Shown here one piece after another: positions 1-9,900 of a DNA stretch of 64,000 bases. Position numbers and translations under genes: made by a program. How positions within the stretch are numbered: position 1 is the stretch's first letter; each line of letters starts with the position of its first letter. Origin of the DNA: Sceloporus undulatus (Eukaryota; Chordata; Lepidosauria; Squamata; Phrynosomatidae); NCBI RefSeq assembly GCF_019175285.1, contig NC_056527.1, positions 110,347,836-110,411,835 on the forward strand. The letters are read 5' to 3'. The notes under the pieces were generated by a model. That model saw only the letters and a program-made list of their open reading frames with translations. It had not been told where the DNA came from and searched no databases.

Positions 1-45
1 TTTTAAAAGTTAATGATTTGCTTCTGCAATGTAGAACCCTACTTG

Positions 46-239
46 GGCTGCAGCTGCACTGCAAAAATCATGCAATTTGATACTGTTTTAACTTTCTATG
101 GAATCCTGGGTTTTGTACTTTGTTGTGACAGAGAAGGCTAAATATCTCACAAAATGGCAAATCCCAGATTTCCATAGCACTGAGCCATGGCAGTTAAAGC
201 GGCATGAAACTGCATTCATTCTGCAGTGCAGATGCAGCC
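46..239. repeat. hAT-like non-autonomous DNA element, family A
   Basis: The ends are inverted copies of each other: the left end reads ggctgcagctgcactgca and the right end, on the other strand, ggctgcatctgcactgca. The interior (tctatggaatcctggg, acagagaaggctaaatatct, ccatggcagttaaagc) recurs at 11798-12250, so this is a dispersed family and not a chance palindrome. The hAT assignment is inferred from general look; no clear target-site duplication is visible. Confidence 0.7.
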
Positions 240-384
240 TTATTCAAGAGTGAGGAACTACTTTTAGTTAACTGGACTGAATTTCAGATTGACAATTACA
301 TTCCAGTGGTACTTATTGCTATGTGCCATCAGATTGGTTTTGACTTGATATTACGAATGAAAGACCCTGTTAACACCCTTGTAA

Positions 385-500
385 ACTCAGGGCCATGGCT
401 TCCTTGATTGAGTCCATCCACTTGTAATATCCCCTTCCTCTTTTCCTACAGTCTTCAGCTTTGTCAAGCATTATAGTCTTCCAATTATTTGGGCAGTAGG
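385..500 (-). repeat. BovB (RTE) LINE fragment
   Basis: The stretch with 'gattgagtccatccactt', 'cctcttttcctacagtctt' and 'agcattatagtcttcc' matches, from memory, the antisense of BovB coding sequence. A better preserved relative lies at 17395-17640. Short and diverged. Confidence 0.55.
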
Positions 501-689
501 TGTAGCCAAAGATGAACGACTGGTACCCCCTCTCAGCACATTTTAGCTTTAATGTCTAATTGCAAGTAACTAAATTTTGGAACAGTGCTACAGATTGGTG
601 GTCTAGACATGCTGGTCTCTGAACCATTGGTTGCCAGTTGTCAGCAAAGTTTCCAGGAAAGAAAGAAACAAGTTGTAGCCAATGGGCCC

Positions 690-825
690 AAATTTAATTC
701 TGGTCCCTGGCACACTCGCAAAAATAGTAATTGCTAGTCCAGAGCATCTTAAAGCCACAAATTTAGTTCTGGTCCCTGGCACATTGGCAAAAATAGGAAT
801 TGCTAGTCCAGAGCATCTTATAGCC
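690..825. repeat. Two-copy tandem duplication, unit about 69 bp
   Basis: The unit beginning aaatttaattctggtccctg and ending gctagtccagagcatctta occurs twice head to tail, with a handful of substitutions. The surrounding 501-1049 holds nothing else recognisable. Confidence 0.85.
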
Positions 826-1049
826 TGAGAGGATGCACCTCAACCTTTAAAATGGGGTGGTGGAATCCATGCAAATTGGTATATAGGGGAAGCCCAGTAG
901 GGCCAAATTATGCCTCACACCCTTGTTTAAATAATTCATGCCTAGCTTAATAATGTTACTGGCAAGTTTATTTACCCTGAAGTTTGCATGTCACCTAGGA
1001 GATGTCAGCACAGGATAGATGGTGCTAGTTCATCCCACTGAAATCAAGG

Positions 1050-1246
1050 ACACTTAGAGTTGCCAGATGAAATAAGGGGCTGGACTCCTGTACTTTTCAT
1101 AGTTGTGTAAAAGAAGGGTATTTAGCAGGGGCTGTGTGTATCACCTGCTGTGTGCATCATGTGCAAGACCTACTGGAAACTCCTGTTGTCTTCTACAAAA
1201 CTGTTAAAGGTTCAGAAGTCCTGTTCCTTGGCAACCCTAAATCTAA
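1050..1246. repeat. Small inverted-repeat element (possible MITE)
   Basis: The left end ttagagttgccag and the right end cttggcaaccctaa are inverted copies, and just inside each end the words ggactcctgta and agaagtcctg also pair. The family is not identified. Confidence 0.4.
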
Positions 1247-2104
1247 ATGACATTGGGTTACATGCTAAAGCAGGGATTGTGTGAACAGAATATGGCTTCA
1301 TGGATACCAAAACCAAAGTGCATAGGTGGGCCTTCAATGCTCCCATTGTGCAAGCAGGAGATGCTGAAGTAGAGAGACAGCAGGTTGCTCCGGGTCCTCT
1401 AGGAAGCCCTACAGCAAACTCTTACTGTTTAAGGTCATTCCAACAGCAAAACTGTTTTGCATCAACCCAAACGGATTGGCTTTCCTACAGATCCATGCAA
1501 TCATAACAAAATTAGTCTTAGTACCAAGGTTGTGCAACTTGGAATACTCAAAGGATCCCAATTAGACATGACTTATGTTTTGCAATCTGATCTGCTCTAC
1601 GAGGGGGAATAAAGGTCAGCATGACACAATGGGAGTTGAATGACACTCAGAAGCTTCCAGCAACTTGGTTTCCAATTTTCAGGGGTGCATCATTTTGAAT
1701 CCCTGTTCAAATGCACCGCTTGGAGATGGTAAGTTGGCTTAGAGAGAAAGAAACAAATAAGCAGATGAGAAAAACCTGTTCTGTCTGAACACACCAACAG
1801 GGTGACACTGATATGTCTGGGCAGAGGTGAGGTGCTCTGTAAGGGAGTGTCTCTTCACAGCACTGGCTAGATCTAGTGTGTGAAGAAGAAGGTAGAGAAA
1901 TGGAGGAAACTCAACTCTCTAGGAATGGAAGACAACCTCTCATTGATATAAGCCTGCCTTCCACCACATGGCAGGCTTCAGGATATGTTTGGATGACAAC
2001 TCCCATTATTCCCAGCCCCCAGGCTTGGGATGATGGCAGTTGTAATCTAAACTCACCCAGCTGGTCACCAAGTTGGGCAAACTAGGGATAAGACCTTATG
2101 TGGC
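1247..2104. other. Intergenic, no gene seen
   Basis: No coding pattern. Around 1985-2055 a weak inverted repeat (gacaactcccattattc and gatggcagttgtaatc) looks like a worn foldback element of the type found at 2105-2225. Confidence 0.6.
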
Positions 2105-2225
2105 AAACATGTGGCCCTCCAGATGTTGCTGAAGCACATTTCCCAGCAAACTTAACCAACAGTTCCAGTGAGGAGGAACACTGGGAGTTACAGTGCAACA
2201 ACACGTGGGGGAGGGTTTCCACATG
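2105..2225. repeat. Foldback DNA element (hAT-like hairpin)
   Basis: The arms gtggccctccagatgttgct...tttcccagc and actgggagttacagtgcaac...tttccaca pair with each other around a short centre. Hairpin elements of this kind, with cores such as ccagatgttgctga and ctgggagtt, are common in reptile genomes. Confidence 0.65.
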
Positions 2226-3120
2226 ATTCCTACTACTACTATTGATGTGTGGAATCTTCTCTTCCACTGTTCCTTTCATGAATCTGAAACGGATCATTTA
2301 ACTACCTTCTACCCTTGTCCCTGCTAGAAATTTACTAACATTTTCATTTTCTCCCCTCACAAAGCAAGGGAGGAAAAGTGAACAAGAGTAAAATCTGAAA
2401 ATTTTAGATAAATCCATATTTCTTTGCAAATCCATCTTTACAAAAGCCATATATTTTCTAAGTTTCACTCCCAGACAAATTTATATGATTTACTTGTATA
2501 AGACCCACAGCAGTATTCTACTTAATGTTCTGATATGTATGGGGTACATGTGCACTTTCCACTCCTCAAAAGTGAAGTCAGATCACATGTTTTTTGGCAG
2601 CACTTCTGGCTACTTTATAGCTTAAAATATGAGACTGTGTTGAATAGAGAGGATACTTCTATCAGTACTTTGTGTTTCTGCTTTGCTTCCTGTATTTGTT
2701 CTCTCAAATCTTTTCAAGAGAAGGTTAAATAGTAGTGGATTCATCCCAAAAGCAATAGAAAAATCACCATCAGATGAAGAAATTTCCTGTCATTTGTTAG
2801 TGACTCACCATGTCCCAACAGAGGAATGCTTGGGCACAAGGCATGCAAACCCATTTGATAATCTTTGAGTCAATCTGCTTTTGGAGTGCTCCATTTCATA
2901 GACGACTGCATTTCATCATGAAGTCTCTGTTTGTTCAAAGACAGTTGCCCAACTTCAGTCCAGGTGTGCCAGAATTGCACAACTGATGCAGTTGATACAC
3001 AAATTGGGAAGGGTGGTTTCCCTCCCAGGGTGAAGCCTAGAGAGCTGGAGATACTTGCACTGCCCCAATATATGACATTTCCTATTGCCCCTGCAAGAAA
3101 GGCTGAGGAGAAGTTCAATA
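2226..3120. other. Intergenic, nothing recognised
   Basis: AT-rich sequence with only short chance reading frames on both strands. No repeat family or exon pattern was recognised. Confidence 0.6.
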
Positions 3121-3330
3121 ACACCCCAAATGCACAAAATACATGTTGTAAACTTTTGAAGCTCCACTGGCTCCTTCATCAGGCAATAGTATTTAAAAAT
3201 TGTGCATTTTTGTTGTCTCAGTAAAAATATCACTGTTTTGTGGATTTTGGATGTTACTGTACTTTGCTATATGGCCAGCACAGCTACCCTGGATATGTTT
3301 TCTGGGGTTGGGGTCAAAATTCCTGGGGTC
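3121..3330. repeat. Dispersed repeat fragment, shared with 44866-45000
   Basis: The words aaatacatgttg, gttttgtggattttgg and ccctggatatgttttctgg occur in the same order here and at 44866-45000, so both are copies of one interspersed element. Its class is not known to me. Confidence 0.6.
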
Positions 3331-3379
3331 CAAATCTTTGCAGTGCCAAAGCCTCTGTGGGCCTTGCTTGTGAACAGTG

Positions 3380-3745
3380 TTAATTTTAATAAATATATTA
3401 ACATTCCTTTCACTTTAATCATCTTCAGATTAATTTGTCATCCCACTTGTTCCACTTTCTCTTTCTTCCCTCCACTTTCCCCCTTTGTCTTTGGGCTTAC
3501 TTCTGTTGCTGCAAACTGTGTTCAAAGTGCAAAAATAGTTTGCACTAAGTTAACTTGGCAAGGTAGGGAGAAAGGAGGTGGAATCTTGCTCTTTTTGGTA
3601 GGCTAAGGCAAAAGCAAACGGTTGCAGCCTTTCCTAGCTTGTCTGTTCTTGCTCAGTAGTAACGTTTGCCATCGTCACCACACTCTGATGCTGCTGGGCC
3701 ATAGGTGTCCCAGTTTCCATTGATGAAATGTTGGAAGGGTATGAT
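3380..3745 (+). repeat. Dispersed DNA element, family B, copy 1
   Basis: Shares blocks in order with 5335-5717 and 18497-19395: a pyrimidine-rich part, 'ttgctgcaaactg', 'gtgcaaaaatagtt', 'ggcaaaagcaa', 'aacgtttgccat', and the end 'atgttggaagggtat'. That end is inverted relative to the start of the copy at 13973 (cataccctccaac), which suggests terminal inverted repeats and a cut-and-paste origin. Confidence 0.6.
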
Positions 3746-4639
3746 AAGGTTAGCATACATAGTTGGCCCTGCAGCATGGGAGGCCAAGAATGGCACTGAG
3801 TCAGGGAGAAGCCCACACGACGGGAGGACCTCTTGCATCACTTCCTATGTCACTGAATCATCTCTTAAACCAACACCGTTTGTGCCCAGAGGGGTCAGGA
3901 GGAACGAAACCTTCATAAAACTGCAATACCAGCAAGGCTGAATAATGAACTTATTCACAAGAGAGAGACGGAGCATGTGACATTTACTTCACTAATGGCG
4001 GATATTCCTCTCTAAAATGAGGCATGACTAATCGTTTAAAATAATAAAAAAATAAAAGCAGAACATCTTTATTGCTTGTTCGAAAATGATCATTCCTTTT
4101 CCTCGCTTCTTCTGAATGTGCTTCTGCATTTCCTTTCCTTGGTTTTTGTGAACACGCTTCTGCCAACATTCTACAAAATGCTTCTAGAATGTTTTTGTTT
4201 ATGGAAGTTCTTCCTTGTTCAGTGTTTTCCTTTTGGGGTAGGAAATAATAGAATGAAAAACACTGAACAGGGTAATCATATTGTTTTCTACTTGGTATCG
4301 TCTGGGTGATGTTGGACTAGAAGTCCCAATATCCTTCACAGCACATTGGTTGGGGGTTATGTGAGGGCCATGGGTTTCTCACCCATTTTCAAAACTACCA
4401 GCAAGGAGTGAATTTTAAAATAAAATTTTTACAGCTCAGTTTTAGAATTTACAATGCTTTGAATTCAAACATTGAATAGTTTTTTTTTTTAAAAAAAATT
4501 GACTTAAGGTTTTGTTATATGCTCCCTATGAGATCTGAGAATTGCAGGATCAGTTTCACAATGTTCAGTTTCCTTTTAGAGGACTGAGCATTGAATGGAA
4601 TGATTTTGCAATATCTGTATTATTTGCAAATAAATATGT
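3746..4639. other. Intergenic, nothing recognised
   Basis: AT-rich, with short poly-T and poly-A runs near 4480. No exon pattern and no clear repeat. Confidence 0.55.
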
Positions 4640-4812
4640 CAGCATGGTGTAGTGGTTTGAGTGTTGGACTAGGACTCAAATCCCCATTCGGCCATGGATA
4701 CCCACTGGGTGACCCTGGGCAAGTCACACTTTCTTGACCAAAGACAAACGCCCTCTGAATAAATCTCACCAAGAAAACCCTTCTTTTAGGATCTTCGGGT
4801 CGAACAACACCA
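4640..4812 (+). repeat. tRNA-derived SINE, Sauria type
   Basis: The tRNA-like head (ggtgtagtggtttgagtgtt, then aaatccccattcggcc as the B-box region) is followed by the central block acccactgggtgaccctggg and a worn BovB-like tail ending near aggatcttcgggtcg. It is the Sauria SINE layout known from squamates. Confidence 0.85.
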
Positions 4813-4937
4813 ATGTAAGCAGAGTGGAAAACAAAGAATACTCCTACTATATATGAGGCAGCAAAACTGGTGATCATTTATTAAATTCTCAAGATAATGT
4901 CATGGTTCAAAGTCAAAGCTTTGAAAAGTTGTTCTGG

Positions 4938-5160
4938 ACTCAGTGTTTATGTACCCTCAAATTGCCTGTTGACTTATGACAACCCCATGAATTTTATAGG
5001 GTTTTCTCAGGCAAGGAATACTCAGGTGCGTTGGCCAGTTCCTTCCTCTGAAATATAGCCTGCTATTTGTTGGTGGTCTCCATCCAAGTACTAACCAGGG
5101 TTGACCCTGCTTAGATTCCAAGATCAGATGGGATCTGGCTACTTTAGGGTATTTAGGCCT
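4938..5160 (-). repeat. 5S rRNA-derived SINE with BovB-like tail
   Basis: On the minus strand the 5' part resembles vertebrate 5S rRNA: gatcccatctgatcttgg, then aagcagggt and tggttagtacttggatgg in the 5S order. The 3' part, ending near 4938, has the gggttgtcataagtca block of BovB-tailed SINEs. This matches the 5S-Sauria class. It is a retroposon, not a working 5S gene, because the 5S part is diverged and fused to the tail. Confidence 0.8.
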
Positions 5161-5334
5161 TTGTAGTTGTGTGCCTAAGTTATGGTGATCCCAATGCGAT
5201 CCTATTACTGGGTGGGTTTGAGAAATGCCTCACTTTATAGGAACAGCAATTCCTCTTTCAAATAGGTGGCTAGGTCTTCTATGCTGTTTTTTTTTTTTAA
5301 AAACAATGACAACAACAACAACCCCATAGTCTAG

Positions 5335-5717
5335 ACTCCAACAGACCTAATTTGGTGGGGACAGTTCTAATTAATCCTGTTTAGTCCCATATTTTCAGCT
5401 GGTTTAAAAACATCCCAGTTTCTCTCTCCTCCTTCCACCTTTTCCTTTTGTTTTGAGCTTACTCCAATTGCTGCAAACTGAGTTCCAAGTGCAAAAATAG
5501 TTAGCATTCAACTGACTCTGTGTGGGGAAGGAGAAAGAGGAGAGGAAGGGGCAAAATCTTCCCTTTCCCATTAAGTTCGGGCAAAAGCAATCCGCTAAAA
5601 CCTTTCCTAGCATGCATGTTTTTCCTCACCAACAACGTTTGCCATTTTGACCACGCTCTGATGTTCCTTGGTTATGTGTGACTCAGTTTTCATCTGTGAC
5701 ATGTTGGAGGGTATGCA
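5335..5717 (+). repeat. Dispersed DNA element, family B, copy 2
   Basis: The fullest copy of the family also seen at 3380, 13973 and 18497. It begins near actccaacagacctaat and ends in atgttggagggtatgc, with the same internal order of blocks as copy 1. Confidence 0.65.
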
Positions 5718-6559
5718 AATCTGTTTTTCAAAACCCATTCCCCCTATTTTTCTACTGTTTGCATTTTGAGCAGTCTGTTTAGCTCCTGGAGAACCACAGT
5801 TACCCACCCCTGATTTAGAAATTCTGGGCAGCTGGGATGTGTCAGGGATTACTTCTGCATTCCTGGATAGGCCTGGATGAGGCATGGGGCGTCCCTAAGG
5901 GAGGATGGGTGGGGTTTCAAAAAAGAAAAGGGAGATTTCAGAGAGACAATGAATCAGAGGCAGAGAGGTCTCAGGTAATGCCATTCTGGTTGGATACCCC
6001 TTTAAAAACATCTGTTGTTTGAAGAATTCTCCTGAAACCGTGTTGAGACTTGTATCACCTGAGAAGGACCAGTCAGAAGAAAGCAAAGGCAAGAAGCTTG
6101 GACTGAAAGAGAGAAGAAGAAACACAAAGAAAACACTGCAGGAAAGAGTGAGTGAGGAATCCTACAAAAGAGGAGTATTTTATTCAAACAGTGTATGTAT
6201 TTCAAAAGATAAACCTGTGAACAGGCAAAGCAAAACAAAGGAGCAAAGAAAGTCAAAGCTAAGGTAGAAGAAAGAGGCAGGGCAGTAGGACAAGGGAAAT
6301 ATTTCAAGACACCTTTTGATTTATTTTTCTAGAGAGACAAATACGGACAATTAAAAGATACATAGAAAAAGGAGAGATAAAAATTGGAAAGATTAGATAG
6401 TGAAGAAGAAGAGGTGGTAGAGGTTTTTGAATACATTAAGAGTAAATAATTGCAAAATAGGAAGAGAAGAGAAATACAGTTAGGTAACATTCAAATCTGG
6501 AGAGAAGCCTCAAAGCTGTTTGTGACCCTTGCCTGGCTGTGCCCTGCCGTGTCACCTCC
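5718..6559. other. Upstream region of the TRIM gene
   Basis: This probably holds the promoter and 5' UTR of the TRIM gene, since coding starts at 6560, but no TATA box or upstream exon boundary can be called. From about 5900 to 6480 the + strand is strongly purine-rich (many agaaga and gagaga runs). Confidence 0.4.
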
Positions 6560-6994
6560 ATGGCGGTCCCAACAGGAGTGGAGCATTTTGCAGAAGACCT
6601 GCGTTGTTCTATTTGCCTGGAGCTCTTTCTGGATCCTGTTATGCTAGAATGCGGCCACAATTACTGCCAAGCTTGCATCTCACGTTTCTGGGCAGTGATA
6701 CCTGTCAATGGTGGGGAGGACGTGCCACATCCCACCTGCCCAGAGTGCCGGCATGAGATCCCAGGGGGCAAATTCACGGCCAACCGGGTACTGGGACAGC
6801 TGGCGCGGAAGGCTATGGACTCCCTCTCAGCTCATGCCAGTGATGAGGATGCCGAAATTGAGCAGAACATTGATGAAGAGCTGCAGGGGGACAGACTCTT
6901 TTGCACTGATGATGGCTGCCTGACATGGTCAATGCAACTGGATCACTGGGGCCATCAGTGTCTCCCTCTGGAGGAGGCTGTGGAGCACTATAAG
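6560..6994 (+). CDS. TRIM exon 1: RING finger and B-box remnant
   Basis: Codes 145 whole residues, from MAVPTGVEHF to AVEHYK, and ends at the donor aag|gtaagt in phase 0. RING ligands are complete. After an acidic linker (DEDAEIEQNIDEE) comes LFCTDDG and, 10 residues on, LDHWGH followed by LPLEEA: the first Cys and the final His pair of a B-box2 are present, but the leading C-x2-H and the central C-x2-C are absent. Confidence 0.93.
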
Positions 6995-9900
6995 GTAAGT
7001 AAGAGTTGATGTGATGCTCCGAATTGGGTGTCCGATGAAACAGAACTCAGGGTGAGTAAGTGGCATCACTATACTATTAGATCTTGGAGTCAACCCGTTA
7101 AATTGATGGATGATCGATTCAGAACAAGACAAAAGGAATGTTGTAGGGAATGTCTCACAAATGTATGGCATTCACTACTCCATAATGTGAAGGCCACATG
7201 CCTTTGAAAACTATTAAAAGTGGGATTGGATGACTTCACAGAGGATAAAACTAACCAGGATTAGAAAAAGCCTCAGCCCAAGAAGTAGCAGTGGGTAGTG
7301 TAGCATAAGGAGGCTCAATGAACCCTTACTGGACTTCATTCCAAACTTTAAAGGAGTTATCCATGGTGCTGAACCTGCATGTGGGCTAGAGCTCTACATC
7401 TTGGACTAATGCCTTTAAAGTTTAAAATAAAACCCAAAGCAGATTCATTGCACGCTCTGATATGGAAGTCACTGGATGCTGCTGAGCTCAAGATGTGCCT
7501 TAGGTGAAGGGTAAGATGGCATTCCCTCTTCAAACCATGTCTAGAAGCTGATTGGGCTGCCAGTTGACTTGTACCCATTGAATGTCAGCAATGGAATATA
7601 ATGTCTTTCATGAAATTAGGGGTAGCAGCCTAGAGTAAGGGACTCATGACGGCATGTGTGTTATACTGCTCTCTCCTCCACCAGAAAGGAAGAGGTGGGG
7701 AATTATGTAGGGGCCACCAGGGATCTGAGTACCCAGCTTGTTGGGGGCAATTGGCTTACATATTGCAAACCACTTAGCAATAGCAAGTATAATTCTATAC
7801 TGTGTAGTAATGCACTTAACACTCCCTAAGCAGAGAGTGCTGACTTCACGATGACGTGGGATAAAAATGTAAATGCTAATGCTTGCTATTGCTGCTGCTG
7901 TTCCCTTCATCTGTTGCCACAGGAATGTGTCTTGCTCTGCCAACTGGTGATCCTGGTCCAGGATACCTCCACTGTCAGAGGTAGCATGAGATGTGGAACT
8001 GCAGAAAGTCTTCTTCCAAAACCAGGAATCATATTGTCTTTGTATCCACCTGTGGGCATCCACAAAGTATTGGGTGGCCAGTGTAGGAAACCAGATACTG
8101 GGCTAGTGTGTGATCTTGGTGTGATCCGAGAAGGCTGCTCTTACTTTCTTATGGGGGGAAACTGTCTTTGGTTAGTGCTGTTTGGAGTAGCTTAATGCGC
8201 CACCAGAGGGTGCCATGCCACTGTGTAATACACACTTGTTATGGATGAGAGGGACCCATTTGAGTCAATACAATCAGCACCCTGTTGCCCTGAAAGCTCA
8301 AAGTGAATTATGCCACTCTTTTGTTCAGTGTGAGCTGCTGGGCCACATATCATTGGGACAGTGAATCTGCTCTGGGTTTTAGTGTGAACCTCTGTCAGCC
8401 ACTGAAAACATTCTTGTGCCATCAGGGATGGGATGGGTTTGTAATGATGTGCTGTGTTATGTTATGGTTTGTATTGTCTTTTAATGAAGTTTAATGTTTA
8501 AACTTTATAAATGGTTTAATTGCTTTTAAAATAACGTTTATATCGATACTTTTATAGAAGGTTTTGCATAGTTTTAAATCTGCACTGTTCTAAAATAAGC
8601 CATAAACCTCCTTGGGTCCCATTATTGAGAGAAAGGCCAGAAACAAACAAACAAACAAACAAACAAACAAACAAATAATTTTATTGTTCAGAATAATATT
8701 GTAGCACACTCCTATTTGGACTATATCACTACAGACTATATAGGGGTAATTATATGTTTCAGTGGTCCTCTGTTCAAAAAACAAATGGAAAGTCTATTTT
8801 AAATTCTGTCATGCTGGAAAGAGATCTAGCCTTTTGTCCTTTATGAACTAGCTTCATACATGAAGGAAGTAGTTTTCTTTTAAAGAGTGGACACCATAGA
8901 GAGGTCCTGAAGCAACAAATCTCCCTTGTTCAGTCCAAAGTGGTGCAGTCCTAGCTGAGCTGGACCACACAGCTAATCCAAATGTGTGTGGCTTCTTACT
9001 TTTGTAGACTTCGAAAGGCGAGGCTGCTCACACATGTCTGACTATTATTCCTGCGTTAGCAGAAGTGCCAATTGCATTAGTCAGGGGATCGCTTTTATAA
9101 CCCTAGACAAGGGATCCTTGCTGGGTGTGGACTTAGTGTCACACCCTCTGTCATCTCAAATATCTCGGTTTCACTGTCACCTCTTCTGGCCTCTGTGCCC
9201 TGGGATGGCTGCATATTACTCCTCAGAAAAGGGAGAAAACAGTAAATACAGTCAGCCCTCCATATCCACAGATTCTTTATCCATGGATTCAAACATCCAT
9301 GGCTTGAAAATATTTTTTTTAAAAATATAAATTCCAAAAAACAAACCTTGATTTTGTCATTTTATATAAGGGACACTATTTCACTACATCATTATATTGA
9401 ATGGGACTTGAGCATTCAAGGATTCTGCAACCAAACCCCTGTGGATACCAAGGTCCCAATGTAGAAAGAAGAAGAAAAGGGGAGGGGGGAGGGGAAACAG
9501 TGTTATTTAGGATGTAATCATGATCTTGGCATATGCATTAATACAAGCTGACCACAAGTCCAAAAATACATTTCTTGAAATTAATATCTGCAAAATTTGT
9601 ATTCTTGTGGCAAAGGGATGGTGAATTCATTCTGGGTTCTAGTCCCAACTTTAAAAGGGTTATCCAAGATGCTGGATTCCATCCTCCAAGTAGGTTCAGC
9701 TGTATTGTATCCTCCAAGTAGATTTGGAGAGTTCTTGCAAAGTTCAGACAAAAATTCAGAGCAGATTCACTTTCCCACTGGGATGGGAGACATCAACTAT
9801 CACTGATAGGAATCCAGTGGTTTGTGGAAAATTTAGATGTCAAGTCCAGCTGAAAAGCTGCCTCTATTCTATTGGCTGATGATGTATGTATGTAAGTAAG

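Noticed and set aside
690-825. Direct repeats considered as a CRISPR-like array
   Set aside because: Only two abutting units, no spacers, in a vertebrate genome: a simple tandem duplication.
3202-3606. Plus-strand frame of 134 codons
   Set aside because: It runs through two repeat fragments (3121-3330 and 3380-3745) and has no protein-like pattern.
4640-4720. Possible tRNA gene
   Set aside because: The A- and B-box-like words belong to the head of a SINE; no cloverleaf holds, and the SINE core and tail follow directly.
5050-5160. Possible 5S rRNA gene
   Set aside because: Diverged from 5S and continuous with a BovB-like tail, so it is a 5S-headed SINE.
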